Shown: positions 24,807-33,397 of the stretch, piece by piece
Layout of the letters: each line of letters begins with the position of its first letter
Position numbering within the stretch: position 1 is the first letter of the stretch
Assembly: GCA_902826225.1 (NCBI GenBank)
Contig: CADEED010000011.1
Location: forward strand, 1-55,941
Length of the DNA: 55,941 bases
Reading direction: 5' to 3'
Origin: an uncultured Pseudomonadota bacterium
GTDB lineage: Bacteria > Pseudomonadota > Gammaproteobacteria > Steroidobacterales > Steroidobacteraceae
The notes under the pieces: generated by a model
Told to the model about the DNA's origin: nothing
What the model saw: the letters and a program-made list of their open reading frames with translations, nothing else
Database searches by the model: none
Translations under genes and position numbers: made by a program

Positions 24807-26200
24807 CCGTCGCTCGACGGGCCAGGATGGCCCTGTTCGCGCTGCTGTTCCTCGGCGCCACCGCCGCCCACGCCGCGGACGCACTCTCGGCCGGCACGTT
24901 CAAGAAGCTGGACGCGTACTTCGACGCGCTCCAGGGCCAGGGTCTCGCGAACGGCAGCATCGCGATCAGCGAGCGCGGCGAGGTCAAGTACCGGCGCGCC
25001 GTCGGATTCACGAAACTCACGCCCCCCATCGGCGAGCCGGCCGATCCCGGCACGCGCTACAAGATCGGCTCGGTCACCAAGCTCTTCACGGCAGTGCTCA
25101 CGCTGCAGCTCGCGGAGAAGGCGAGCATCACGCTCGACAGCAAGCTGGCGGAGTTCTACCCGGATCTGCCGAACGCGCTGGACATCACGTACCGCGACCT
25201 GCTGATGCATCGCAGCGGTCTCGCCGACTACTCGAAGGCCGACGGCTTCGAGGAGTGGCGCCGGCAGCCCAGGTCCCATGCCGAACTGCTGGAGATCATC
25301 GGCGCCGGCGGCGCACGCTTCGCGCCGCGCGCGCGGGTGGAATACAGCAACTCGAACTATCTACTGCTCGGCTTCATCCTCGAGAAGATCTACGAGAAGC
25401 CATATCCGCAGATCGTCCGCCAGCAGGTCATCGACAAGCTGGGGCTCGGGCGCACGCTCTACGGCGTGCCTCCCGACGGTGAATCGCCCGTGTCGTACGA
25501 GTTCACGCCGGGCGGCTGGGTCGCCGACGAGCCGACGGATCCCGGGATCCACGGCGGCGCGGGCGGTTTGCTCTCGAACCCCGCGAATCTCGTGCGCTTC
25601 ATGGACGCGCTGGCCGGCGGCCGCCTCCTGAGCGCCCACAGTCTCGCGTCGATGCGCGACCAGGCGGGCGGCAGCGGCATGGGCCTCTGGCCGTACCGGA
25701 TCGCCGGACAGGGCGGATTCGGCCACGGCGGCGCCATCGAAGCCTTCCGCTCGTGCGTGATCCACTTCCCGGACAGGAAAATTTCGGTGGCCTACACCAC
25801 GAACGCACCGGTGCTCGCGATGAGCGAGATCGTCGACGAAGCCATGGCGCTGGTGTTCGACGCGAAGCGCAAGCCGCCCACGTTCGTTCCGCAGACATTG
25901 ACGGAAGCACAGCAGAAGCCGGTCACCGGCACCTGGCGATCCGCGAGCGGTACGCCGACGCGCATGACGTTCCGCGATTTCCGCCCGCCCGACTCGCCGC
26001 TCGTCCTCGACGTACTCGCCCGCCCCGGCGGGCCCGTCGTGAGCCTCCAGGGCGCGGAGCTCCCGCTCGTCGCGTACGGCGGCGGCGAATTCCTGGTGCC
26101 GAAGACGGGCTATCTACTGAGATTCGACGGCGACGAACTCGTCGTGCGAGGCCCCGACTACGCCTACTTCCTGAGGAGGGACGTCACGCCGGCAGGATGA
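24803..26200 (+). CDS. Exported serine hydrolase (class C beta-lactamase / PBP-like fold)
   Basis: The 465-residue product carries a signal peptide (MALFALLFLGATAAHA) and the three serine hydrolase motifs: SxxK in GSVTKLFTA, YxN in EYSNSNY, and a KTG-like site HGG in GFGHGGAIEAF. A C-terminal lipocalin-like domain of about 120 residues follows. Members cleave peptides, esters or beta-lactams; resistance cannot be inferred. The GTG at 24803 (overlapping ilvH) was chosen; the ATG at 24827 gives the same mature protein. Its end overlaps the convergent qor gene by 17 bases. Confidence 0.9.
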   Translation: MTVARRARMALFALLFLGATAAHAADALSAGTFKKLDAYFDALQGQGLANGSIAISERGEVKYRRAVGFTKLTPPIGEPADPGTRYKIGSVTKLFTAVLTLQLAEKASITLDSKLAEFYPDLPNALDITYRDLLMHRSGLADYSKADGFEEWRRQPRSHAELLEIIGAGGARFAPRARVEYSNSNYLLLGFILEKIYEKPYPQIVRQQVIDKLGLGRTLYGVPPDGESPVSYEFTPGGWVADEPTDPGIHGGAGGLLSNPANLVRFMDALAGGRLLSAHSLASMRDQAGGSGMGLWPYRIAGQGGFGHGGAIEAFRSCVIHFPDRKISVAYTTNAPVLAMSEIVDEAMALVFDAKRKPPTFVPQTLTEAQQKPVTGTWRSASGTPTRMTFRDFRPPDSPLVLDVLARPGGPVVSLQGAELPLVAYGGGEFLVPKTGYLLRFDGDELVVRGPDYAYFLRRDVTPAG

Positions 26201-27161
26201 TGGAGGCGCCGGTCGTCTTGCGGCCCTCGAGGTCGCGATGCGCCTGCGCCGCGTCGGCGAGCGGGTAGCGCTGATTGATGTGCACTCGGATCACTTTTTT
26301 CTTCGCGGCCGCGAACGTCTCACGCGCCACGGCCTCGAGCTCGGCGCGCGTCGCCGTGTAATCGAACATGGTCGGCCGCGTCACGAAGAGCGAGCCGCGC
26401 TTCACGAGTTCCGCCAGCGAGAACGGTGGTACGGGTCCGGACGCGGCGCCGTACACGACCAGCAGGCCGCGCTTGCGCAGGCAGTCGAGCGACTCGGTGA
26501 ACGTGTCCTTGCCGACCGCGTCGTAGACGACGTCCGCGCCGACGCCCTTCGTCAGCCTCTTCACCGTCGCGGCGATGTCGTCGCGGCCGCGCACCAGCGC
26601 GTGACGCGCGCCGTTCTTCCGCGCGAGCTTCGCTTTCTCCTCGCTGCCGACGACGCCGATGACCGTCGCGCCCAGCGCCTTGCCCCACTGGCAGAGCAGC
26701 AGCCCGACGCCACCCGCCGCGGCGTGCACGACGATGACCTCGCCCTGCGCGACCCGGTACGTGCGCCGCAGCAGATAGCAGGCCGTACCGCCCTTGAGCA
26801 TGAGCACCGCCGCCTGCTCGTCGCTGACACCTGCCGGGATCTTCACGAGTTTCGCGGCGGGGACATTGCGCAGCCCGGCGTACGAGCCGGGCCGGTTGTG
26901 CACGTACGCGACGCGGTCGCCCACGCGCAGGCCGCGCACTTTCTTGCCCACCAGCGTGATGACCCCCGCCGCTTCGCGGCCGAGTCCCGCCGGCATTTCC
27001 TGCGGGTAGAGCCCGGAGCGGTCATACACGTCGATGTAGTTGAGGCCGATCGCGGTATGCCGGATCTGCGCTTCGTCGGGGGCCGGCACCGGCACCTCGA
27101 CGTCTTCGAGGCGCAGGACTTCCGGACCGCCGGCTTCGTGGATACGGATCGCGCGGGCCAT
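26184..27161 (-). CDS. qor: NADPH:quinone oxidoreductase (MDR family)
   Basis: The 325-residue protein lacks a zinc site and shows the quinone oxidoreductase pattern: GLNYIDVYDRSGLYP, GREAAGVI, the nucleotide-binding VHAAAGGVGLLLCQW and the end FDYTATRAEL. It reduces quinones with NADPH in the cytosol by family knowledge. ATG at 27161 is the family start (MARAIRIHEAGG). It lies 68 bases downstream of a gene on the same strand only in the other direction: amtB follows it upstream, with a hairpin between. Confidence 0.93.
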   Translation of the reverse strand: MARAIRIHEAGGPEVLRLEDVEVPVPAPDEAQIRHTAIGLNYIDVYDRSGLYPQEMPAGLGREAAGVITLVGKKVRGLRVGDRVAYVHNRPGSYAGLRNVPAAKLVKIPAGVSDEQAAVLMLKGGTACYLLRRTYRVAQGEVIVVHAAAGGVGLLLCQWGKALGATVIGVVGSEEKAKLARKNGARHALVRGRDDIAATVKRLTKGVGADVVYDAVGKDTFTESLDCLRKRGLLVVYGAASGPVPPFSLAELVKRGSLFVTRPTMFDYTATRAELEAVARETFAAAKKKVIRVHINQRYPLADAAQAHRDLEGRKTTGASIILPA

Positions 27162-27174
27162 GGCATTCTCCAGT

Positions 27175-27193
27175 CGGGTAGCCAGCCTACCCG
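27175..27193 (-). terminator. CGGGTAG/CTACCCG hairpin between amtB and qor
   Basis: A 7-bp perfect stem with a 5-base loop lies 37 bases after the amtB stop and 14 bases before the qor ATG. No T-run follows. It could end amtB transcription or touch the qor ribosome site. Confidence 0.4.
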
Positions 27194-27229
27194 CGCGCGG
27201 GTCGCTGGCGCACTCCCCACGTCGAGGGA

Positions 27230-28537
27230 TCAGGGCGTATAGCCGCGCTCGCCGTGCTCCGCGAGATCGAGGCCTTCCGTCTCCTTTTCCTCCGAGACAC
27301 GCAGACCGAACACGGCGCCCAGGAGCTTGAGGATCACCCACGTCAGCGCGCCACACCACGCGAGCGCGGCGACCACCGCCAGCGCCTGCACGCCGAGCTG
27401 CGCGCCGATGTCCTGCTGCACGAGGAACCCGCTGCCGCCCAGGGACGCGGCCGCGAACACACCCGTCAGCAGTGTGCCGACCAGGCCGCCCACGCCGTGC
27501 ACGGGCGACACGTCGAGCGAGTCGTCGATGTGCAGCTTGCGTTTCAGCAGTTGCGTGGCGAAGAAGCAGACCGTGCCGGCGGTGAGACCGATCACCACCG
27601 CGCCGAGAGGGCCGACGAACCCGGAGGCCGGCGTGATCGTCCCGAGGCCCGCGACGACGCCCGTCACCACGCCGAGCATCGAAGGCTTACCGTACTTCTT
27701 CCATTCGATGAACATCCAGGCGAGCGCGCCGGCCGACGCGCCCATGTGAGTCGTGAGCATCGCCATCCCCGCGGAGCCGTTCGCGGCCAGCGCGCTGCCC
27801 GCGTTGAAGCCGAACCAGCCCACCCACAGCATGCCCGCGCCGGTCACGGTGATCGGCAGGTTGTGAGGCACCATCTGCGTATGCGGAAACCCGCGGCGCG
27901 CGCCCAGCACGAGCGCGCAAACCAGCGCGGACACGCCGGCGCTCACGTGCACGACGATGCCACCCGCGAAGTCCATCGCGCCGAGTCTGGCGAGCCATCC
28001 GCCGCCCCACACCCAGTGCGCGAGCGGCACATAGACGAGCAGGAGCCAGAGCACCGCGAAGCCGAGCACCGCCGCGAAGCGCATGCGTTCGGCGAAACCG
28101 CCGATGACGAGCGCGGGCGTGATGATCGCGAACGTCATCTGGAACATGAAGAACACGGTTTCCGGGATCGTGCCGCTGAGCGCGTCGCGCGAGACCCCCA
28201 GCAGGAACGCCTTGTCGAGACTGCCGATGAAGGGCTGCGCGTCACCCCCGTCGGAGAAGGTCAGCGAGTAGCCGACCGCGAGCCACACGAGCGAGACGAC
28301 GCCGGTGATCGCGAAGCACTGCATGAGGATGGAGAGCACGTTCTTCGCACGGACCAGTCCGGCGTAGAAAAGCGCGAGACCCGGCAGCGTCATGAAGAGA
28401 ACCAGCGCCGTGGCCGCAATGATCCAGGCGGTGTCGCCCGTGTCGGCGGCCGCTGGCGCCGCGCCTTGCGCGAACGAAATCAATGGACACAGGAGCAGGC
28501 CGAGCGCCGCCGGCGCCCGGTAGTCAGAACTTTTCAT
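27230..28537 (-). CDS. amtB: Ammonium transporter, Amt family
   Basis: The 435-residue inner-membrane channel has a signal-like N-terminus and about eleven helices. Family signatures are FYAGLVRAKNVLSILMQC, DFAGGIVVHVSAGVSAL, the AGSALAANGSAG stretch and SPVHGVGGLVGTLLTG with the pore histidines. It takes up ammonium and is shut by the PII protein. glnK lies upstream on the same strand (165 bases), the standard glnK-amtB pair, and the shared sigma-54-like promoter at 29104-29119 fits nitrogen-limitation control. Confidence 0.96.
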   Translation of the reverse strand: MKSSDYRAPAALGLLLCPLISFAQGAAPAAADTGDTAWIIAATALVLFMTLPGLALFYAGLVRAKNVLSILMQCFAITGVVSLVWLAVGYSLTFSDGGDAQPFIGSLDKAFLLGVSRDALSGTIPETVFFMFQMTFAIITPALVIGGFAERMRFAAVLGFAVLWLLLVYVPLAHWVWGGGWLARLGAMDFAGGIVVHVSAGVSALVCALVLGARRGFPHTQMVPHNLPITVTGAGMLWVGWFGFNAGSALAANGSAGMAMLTTHMGASAGALAWMFIEWKKYGKPSMLGVVTGVVAGLGTITPASGFVGPLGAVVIGLTAGTVCFFATQLLKRKLHIDDSLDVSPVHGVGGLVGTLLTGVFAAASLGGSGFLVQQDIGAQLGVQALAVVAALAWCGALTWVILKLLGAVFGLRVSEEKETEGLDLAEHGERGYTP

Positions 28538-28639
28538 TTTTTCGAACCCCTCTCGTCAGCGGCCCGCGCCGCACTCTCAACGTCGGCCCGCTCGCTATCC
28601 CCAGGCCGTCCGGTGGCTGAAAGTCACTCTTGTAATCAG

Positions 28640-28672
28640 GCGGCCCGCCTCCGGAAGAGAGGCGGGCCGCCG
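28640..28672 (-). other. 13-bp perfect hairpin between glnK and amtB
   Basis: GGCGGCCCGCCTC and GAGGCGGGCCGCC pair perfectly around a 7-base loop, 31 bases after the glnK stop and about 100 bases before amtB. No T-run follows on the minus strand. It may halve read-through or protect the glnK message end, giving more GlnK than AmtB. Confidence 0.7.
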
Positions 28673-28702
28673 TTCATGCAGCTGGAGATCTTCTGCCGGG
28701 CC

Positions 28703-29044
<342 letters not shown>

Positions 29045-29103
29045 TTATCTCCCAGTTCTTGAGTGCCAGTTCGAACGCCGACATCGGCGAGCCTCAGTGG
29101 CAG

Positions 29104-29119
29104 TGCAGTTTGCGTGCCA
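29104..29119 (-). promoter_or_regulatory. Sigma-54 promoter of glnK-amtB
   Basis: Minus-strand TGGCACGCAAACTGCA differs from the sigma-54 consensus (TGGCACR-N4-TTGCW) at one base, and the GG and GC pairs have the right spacing. Transcription would start about 50 bases before the glnK ATG. No NtrC site is obvious just upstream. Confidence 0.8.
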
Positions 29120-29241
29120 GTATCCGGAAAGCCCATTAACGCGGCAATTTCACTTCGGGGCCGGCGGGCGGGGAAATCTCCGGCACCACTTTAGCGCGCT
29201 TGTTCATGCCTCGCCCAAGAATGGTGCGGCTGGGTGCGATC

Positions 29242-29279
29242 GGGGATTGGCCCCAAACGGCCGTTTGGGGCCAATCCCC
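29242..29279. repeat. Perfect 38-bp palindrome
   Basis: GGGGATTGGCCCCAAACGG is followed at once by its exact reverse complement. It lies eight bases past the stop of the dehydrogenase gene and 122 bases upstream of the glnK promoter region. A 19-bp perfect stem without a loop could be a REP-like unit or a transcription end. Confidence 0.85.
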
Positions 29280-29287
29280 TCTCTTAA

Positions 29288-30364
29288 CTAGAGAGTCACC
29301 ACGATCTTCCCCACGAACTGGCCCGAGCGCAGCTGCTCGACCGCGGCACCATACTCGCCGAGCGAATACACGCGGTCGACGACCGGCTTCACCTTGTTCC
29401 GCGTCATGAACGCCTGGAGATCCTTGAGCTGGTTGCGGGAGCCCACGAGGATGCCGACGACGTGCGCCGCCTTGTCCAGCACCCCCAGGGCCGACAGCTC
29501 GCCGCCGTAACCCGTGATGCCCCCGACGATCGAGATCGTTCCGCCGAGTGCGACCGCCTCGAGTGATTGCTGGAGCGTGCCCAGGCCGCCGACTTCGACG
29601 ACGAGATCCGCGCCGTGTCCACCCGTGAGCTCGGCCACCTTCTTGCCCCACGCGGGCGTCGTGCGGTAGTTGATCGTGTGCGTCGCGCCGAGCGCCCGCG
29701 CGCGCCCGAGCTTCTCGTCGGAACTGCTGGTGACGATGACCGTGGCGCCCGCGGCGTGCGCGATCTGCAATGCGAAGGTCGAGACGCCGCCGGTACCCTG
29801 CACCAACACTATCTTCTTCGGCGCCGCGCGGCCCTGGATCATCACCGCGCTCCATGCGGTGAGTCCGGCCGTCGGCAATGTCGCGGCGTCGACGTCGCTC
29901 CAGCCCGAGGGGATGCGCACCAGCGCGGTCTCGTCGAGCACGACGTACTCGCCGAACACGCCGTTCGTGCTCGACCCGACGGCGTCGCGCAGATTCCCGG
30001 GCTTCGGCGGGTAGTCCGGGTAGTCGTTGAAGTACATGCTCGTCACGCGGTCGCCGACCTTGAACTCCTTCGCGGCGGCGCCGAGCGCGACGACGATACC
30101 CGCGCCGTCGGACGCCGCGATCATGCCGGAGCGGTCGCGACCGCCCGGCGCCAAGTTCTCGATCTCGCCGCGGTTGAGCGCCACCGCGCGCATGCGCACG
30201 AGCACCTGGCCCGCGGCCGGCGCCGGCATCGGCGCCTCGACGAGCTGCAGCCGGTAGCCGTTCCCGGTCTTCTGGTAGACGACGTTGCGGGTGATGTCCG
30301 GAATCTCGGCGCGCGCGGCGGCCGCGGCGGCGCAGAGCACGATGAGGGCGAGGCGTGCAATCAT
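29288..30364 (-). CDS. Exported MDR-family zinc-type alcohol dehydrogenase-like protein
   Basis: The 358-residue product begins with a signal peptide (MIARLALIVLCAAAAAARA). The rest is a medium-chain dehydrogenase: RMRAVALNRGEIENL, GDRVTSMYFNDYP, the nucleotide site LVQGTGGVSTFALQIA and the TSSSDEKLGRARALGATH segment. No zinc-binding Cys set is visible. Family members are cytosolic NAD(P)H enzymes, so export is unexpected. The start at 30364 is ten bases from the divergent reductase start. Confidence 0.86.
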   Translation of the reverse strand: MIARLALIVLCAAAAAARAEIPDITRNVVYQKTGNGYRLQLVEAPMPAPAAGQVLVRMRAVALNRGEIENLAPGGRDRSGMIAASDGAGIVVALGAAAKEFKVGDRVTSMYFNDYPDYPPKPGNLRDAVGSSTNGVFGEYVVLDETALVRIPSGWSDVDAATLPTAGLTAWSAVMIQGRAAPKKIVLVQGTGGVSTFALQIAHAAGATVIVTSSSDEKLGRARALGATHTINYRTTPAWGKKVAELTGGHGADLVVEVGGLGTLQQSLEAVALGGTISIVGGITGYGGELSALGVLDKAAHVVGILVGSRNQLKDLQAFMTRNKVKPVVDRVYSLGEYGAAVEQLRSGQFVGKIVVTL

Positions 30365-30373
30365 GCCGCGATC

Positions 30374-31612
30374 ATGACAATGCCGGAGCGAGTCGTCATC
30401 GTCGGCGCTGGCCAGGCCGCCGCGCAGGCCGTGGAAGTGCTGCGCAAGCGCGGGCACACGGGGCGGATCACGCTGATAGGCGACGAGAATCTGCTGCCTT
30501 ACCAGCGGCCCCCGTTGTCGAAGAAGTATCTCGCGGGCAGCCTCGATCGCGATCGATTGCCGTTCCGCCACGCGGCTCACTATCTCGACCACGGCGTCGA
30601 CACCCGGCTCGGCTTCGCGGCCGTCCGCATCGATCGCGCGGCGCGGCGCGTGGAGGTCGCGGACGGCAGCGCGATCGACTACGACGCGCTGCTGCTCGCG
30701 ACGGGATCGCGTGCACGGATGATTTCACTGCCCGGCGCCGAGCTCGCCGGTGTCTACACGCTGCGCACGGTCGCGGACGTGGATCGCTTGCGCGCGGAGC
30801 TGGTGTCCGGCCGGCGCGCGGTGATCGTCGGCGGCGGATACATCGGACTGGAAGTGGCGGCGACCTGCCGTGAAGCCGGGATCCACGTGACGGTGCTCGA
30901 AGCGGCGGACCGCGTGATGGCGCGCGTGGTGTCGCCCGAGGTCTCGAGGTTCTACGAGGCGGAGCATGCGCGGCGCGGTGTCGACGTGCGCTGCGGAGTC
31001 CGGCTGGCGGGTTTCATCGGACGGCAAGCGGAGCCGCCCAACGAGCGCATCGCGTCCGTCCGCTTCTCCGACGGCAGCGAAATTCCCGCCGACTTCGTGC
31101 TCGTCGGGATCGGCGTCACGCCCGCGGACGCGCTCGCGCGCGACTCCGGCCTCGACTGCGACGACGGCATCGTCGTCGACGAGCACTGCCGCACATCCGA
31201 TCCGCACATCTGGGCGGCGGGAGATTGCACGAGGCATCCGAGCATCCACTACGGGCGGCGCGTGCGCCTGGAGTCCGTGGATCATGCCTTCGAGCAGGGT
31301 GCGAGCGCGGCGCTCAACCTGCTCGGACTAACCACTCCGCACGACAAGGTGCCGTGGTTCTGGTCCGATCAGTTCGACCTCAAGATGGTGATCATCGGGC
31401 TCGCGCAGGGTCACGACCGGGTCGTCGTGCGCGGCGGCGCCGCGGAGCGCACGTTCAGCGTCTGTTATCTCAAGGCCGGCGAGCTCATCGCGGTCGAAAC
31501 CGTGAACCACACGAAGGACCAGATGGCCGCGCGCAAGCTGATCCCGGCGCGGGCTCGGCCGGATCCGCTCAAGCTCGCGGACCCGGCTGTGTCGCTCAGG
31601 GATGCCGTGTAG
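30374..31612 (+). CDS. FAD-dependent ferredoxin/rhodocoxin reductase-like enzyme
   Basis: The 412-residue flavoprotein opens MTMPERVVIVGAGQAAAQAV, an FAD Rossmann motif, then YQRPPLSKKYL, the NAD motif VIVGGGYIGLEVAATC, and the FAD-binding end IWAAGDCTRHPS. This is the putidaredoxin/rhodocoxin reductase type, which passes electrons from NADH to a ferredoxin that serves a P450 or dioxygenase. No partner gene is next to it. ATG 30374 or 30380 is possible. It starts only nine bases from the divergent dehydrogenase. Confidence 0.92.
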   Translation: MTMPERVVIVGAGQAAAQAVEVLRKRGHTGRITLIGDENLLPYQRPPLSKKYLAGSLDRDRLPFRHAAHYLDHGVDTRLGFAAVRIDRAARRVEVADGSAIDYDALLLATGSRARMISLPGAELAGVYTLRTVADVDRLRAELVSGRRAVIVGGGYIGLEVAATCREAGIHVTVLEAADRVMARVVSPEVSRFYEAEHARRGVDVRCGVRLAGFIGRQAEPPNERIASVRFSDGSEIPADFVLVGIGVTPADALARDSGLDCDDGIVVDEHCRTSDPHIWAAGDCTRHPSIHYGRRVRLESVDHAFEQGASAALNLLGLTTPHDKVPWFWSDQFDLKMVIIGLAQGHDRVVVRGGAAERTFSVCYLKAGELIAVETVNHTKDQMAARKLIPARARPDPLKLADPAVSLRDAV

Positions 31613-31650
31613 CCGCGCGGATCACCCCGCAACCGACAGCGCCACGGGGG

Positions 31651-31680
31651 TTGCAATCCAAACTACAGATGTCGTAGAGT
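31651..31680 (+). promoter_or_regulatory. Predicted promoter of blaI-like operon
   Basis: TTGCAA (31651-31656) and TAGAGT (31675-31680) are 18 bases apart. The first operator dyad lies between the two boxes and the second covers the expected start site near 31687, a layout for self-repression. Confidence 0.5.
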
Positions 31681-31697
31681 CGACCACAGCTGTAGTC
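31661..31697. promoter_or_regulatory. Two BlaI-type operator dyads
   Basis: The right dyad GACCACAGCTGTAGTC (31682-31697) has one mismatch between halves and matches the BlaI/MecI core TACA-N2-TGTA except at one base. The left dyad AACTACAGATGTCGTA (31661-31676) has one full half-site and one with three mismatches. Their centres are 21 bp apart, two helical turns, which favours two dimers on the same DNA face. The ribosome site GGAGG (31700-31704) follows. Confidence 0.7.
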
Positions 31698-31705
31698 TCG
31701 GAGGC

Positions 31706-32101
31706 ATGATGGCCGAACCCAAGTTGAGCGCGCTCGAGCTTCGCATCATGAACGAGTTCTGGAGCCGCGGCGCGCGCTCGATCCGCGAGATCCACGAGTC
31801 CGTCGTCAAGCGCGACCGGCCCGCCTACACCACCGTGCAGACGATGGTGTACCGGCTGGAGGCGAAGGGCGCGCTGCGCCGCACTCGGAAGATCGGCAAC
31901 GCACACATCTTCGAGGCCACGACCTCACGCGCCTCGGTCCAGACGCGGCTCCTCAAGGAGTTGTTAGGCCTTTTCGGCGGGAGCGCGCAACCGCTGATGG
32001 TGCACCTCGTCGAGACCGGCAAGGTCACGCGGGAGGACATCGACGGCGCGATGGAGCTGCTGCGGACGCACCGCGCGAACGGCAAGGACGACACCGAATG
32101 A
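31706..32101 (+). CDS. BlaI/MecI/CopY family repressor
   Basis: The 131-residue product has the winged-helix N-terminal half typical of BlaI/MecI: LSALELRIMNEFW, PAYTTVQTMVYRLEAKGAL and RTRKIGNAHIFEA. The C-terminal helices carry the dimer interface and, in family members, the site cut by the partner protease. It is the first gene of an operon with a BlaR1-like protease; the stop overlaps that start (ATGA). Two operator dyads lie upstream, so it likely represses its own operon until the protease is triggered. No beta-lactamase gene is adjacent. Confidence 0.94.
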   Translation: MMAEPKLSALELRIMNEFWSRGARSIREIHESVVKRDRPAYTTVQTMVYRLEAKGALRRTRKIGNAHIFEATTSRASVQTRLLKELLGLFGGSAQPLMVHLVETGKVTREDIDGAMELLRTHRANGKDDTE

Positions 32102-33393
32102 TCGGCGCCGTGTTCGACCACCTGTGGCAGTCGACGCTTTTCTGCGTCGCGGTGTGGTTGATCACGCTCACGTTGCGGCACAACGGCGCCGCCATCCGGC
32201 ACCAGCTGTGGATGCTGGCCTCGCTCAAGTTCCTCGTCCCCTTTTCGGCGCTGTACACGGTCGGCGTCGAGGCCGGACTCCCGTCCCCCGTGGACATCCG
32301 GCCGACTTTCATCAGCACGGCGATGCAGGCCGCGTCGCCGGTGATGTCGCCGTTGACGCCCGGCCCCGCGGGTGAGACGGCGGCCTGGGGCTATCTGCTC
32401 GCGGTCATCTGGCTCGCGGGGGTCGCGTTCCTCGCGCTGCGGTGGCTGCGCGGCTGGCGCGCGGCGAACTCGCTCACCCGGGCAACGCGGCCGGCGCCGG
32501 ACTCACCAGCGGATGTGCGCGTGACGGACGCGGATGTCGAACCGTCCGTCGCGCGCGTATTCCATCCGGTGGTGTTGTTGCCGGCCGCGTTGCTCAGGAG
32601 GCTCACGGCGTCCCAACTGCACGCCGTGCTCGCCCACGAGCAAGAGCACATCGCGCGCAACGACAACTTGAAGGCTCATCTGCACCGGCTCGTCGAGACG
32701 CTGTTCTGGTTCCATCCGCTCGTCTGGTGGGTGGGCGCCAGACTGCTCGAGGAGCGGGAGCGCGCCTGCGACGAGGCCGTGCTCGACCGGGGACACGATC
32801 CGGGCGAGTACGCCGCGGGCATCCTCGCGGTGTGCCGCCACTGTTGTGCCACGACGCGGCCGACCCAGGCCATGTCGGCAGTGTCGGGGGACCTGACGGC
32901 GCGGATTCGTCACATCCTCAATGCGGCACCACCGACCGCCATGGGCCTCGTGAAGTCCCTGGCGCTCACGGCCTGCGTCGCCTTCAGCGCCACCGCGCCG
33001 CTGCTCGCGGGCGTCGTGGACGGCGGCGCTCAGCGGCTCCAGGTTTCGAGCCGCAATGCGCGCCTGCTCGACGCCGCGGTCGTCCAAGTCAGCGCGACCG
33101 CCTCCCCGCACGAACCTCGTTACATCGGCGCCGAGCCGCATGCGCTCATCGTGCGCAACAGCTCGCTGCGTGAACTGGTCGCCTACGCGTACGACGTGCG
33201 CCCGGTGGAAGTCACCGGCGGCGGCGCCTGGCTCGACGACCGCCGCTACGACATCCGCGCGGAGATCGAGGACGCCATCGACGATCCCGACGATCTCGAT
33301 CCTCTCGCGCTGCGCGGACTCGTCAACAAACTACTCGCGTCGCGCTTCGACCTGGACATCCAGGTCCACGACAGAACCTCGATCTCCCGGTAA
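32098..33393 (+). CDS. BlaR1-like M56 metallopeptidase fused to DUF3738 (TIGR03435) domain
   Basis: The 431-residue protein begins FDHLWQSTLFCVAVW, the usual BlaR1/M56 start, with several membrane helices in residues 1-120. The zinc protease site HEQEHIARND (about 180) is followed by FWFHPLVWWVG and the third ligand in RACDEAVLD. The C-terminal part is a DUF3738 domain: LIVRNSSLRELVAYAY and WLDDRRYDIRAEI. BlaR1 proteins instead carry a penicillin-binding sensor, so the signal sensed here may differ. It overlaps the BlaI stop (ATGA) and is followed after four bases by a paralogue. Confidence 0.92.
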   Translation: MIGAVFDHLWQSTLFCVAVWLITLTLRHNGAAIRHQLWMLASLKFLVPFSALYTVGVEAGLPSPVDIRPTFISTAMQAASPVMSPLTPGPAGETAAWGYLLAVIWLAGVAFLALRWLRGWRAANSLTRATRPAPDSPADVRVTDADVEPSVARVFHPVVLLPAALLRRLTASQLHAVLAHEQEHIARNDNLKAHLHRLVETLFWFHPLVWWVGARLLEERERACDEAVLDRGHDPGEYAAGILAVCRHCCATTRPTQAMSAVSGDLTARIRHILNAAPPTAMGLVKSLALTACVAFSATAPLLAGVVDGGAQRLQVSSRNARLLDAAVVQVSATASPHEPRYIGAEPHALIVRNSSLRELVAYAYDVRPVEVTGGGAWLDDRRYDIRAEIEDAIDDPDDLDPLALRGLVNKLLASRFDLDIQVHDRTSISR

Positions 33394-33397
33394 CGCC

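Noticed and set aside
31706..33393. Possible beta-lactam resistance locus because of BlaI and BlaR1-like genes
   Set aside because: The sensor has DUF3738, not a penicillin-binding domain, and no beta-lactamase is in the operon.
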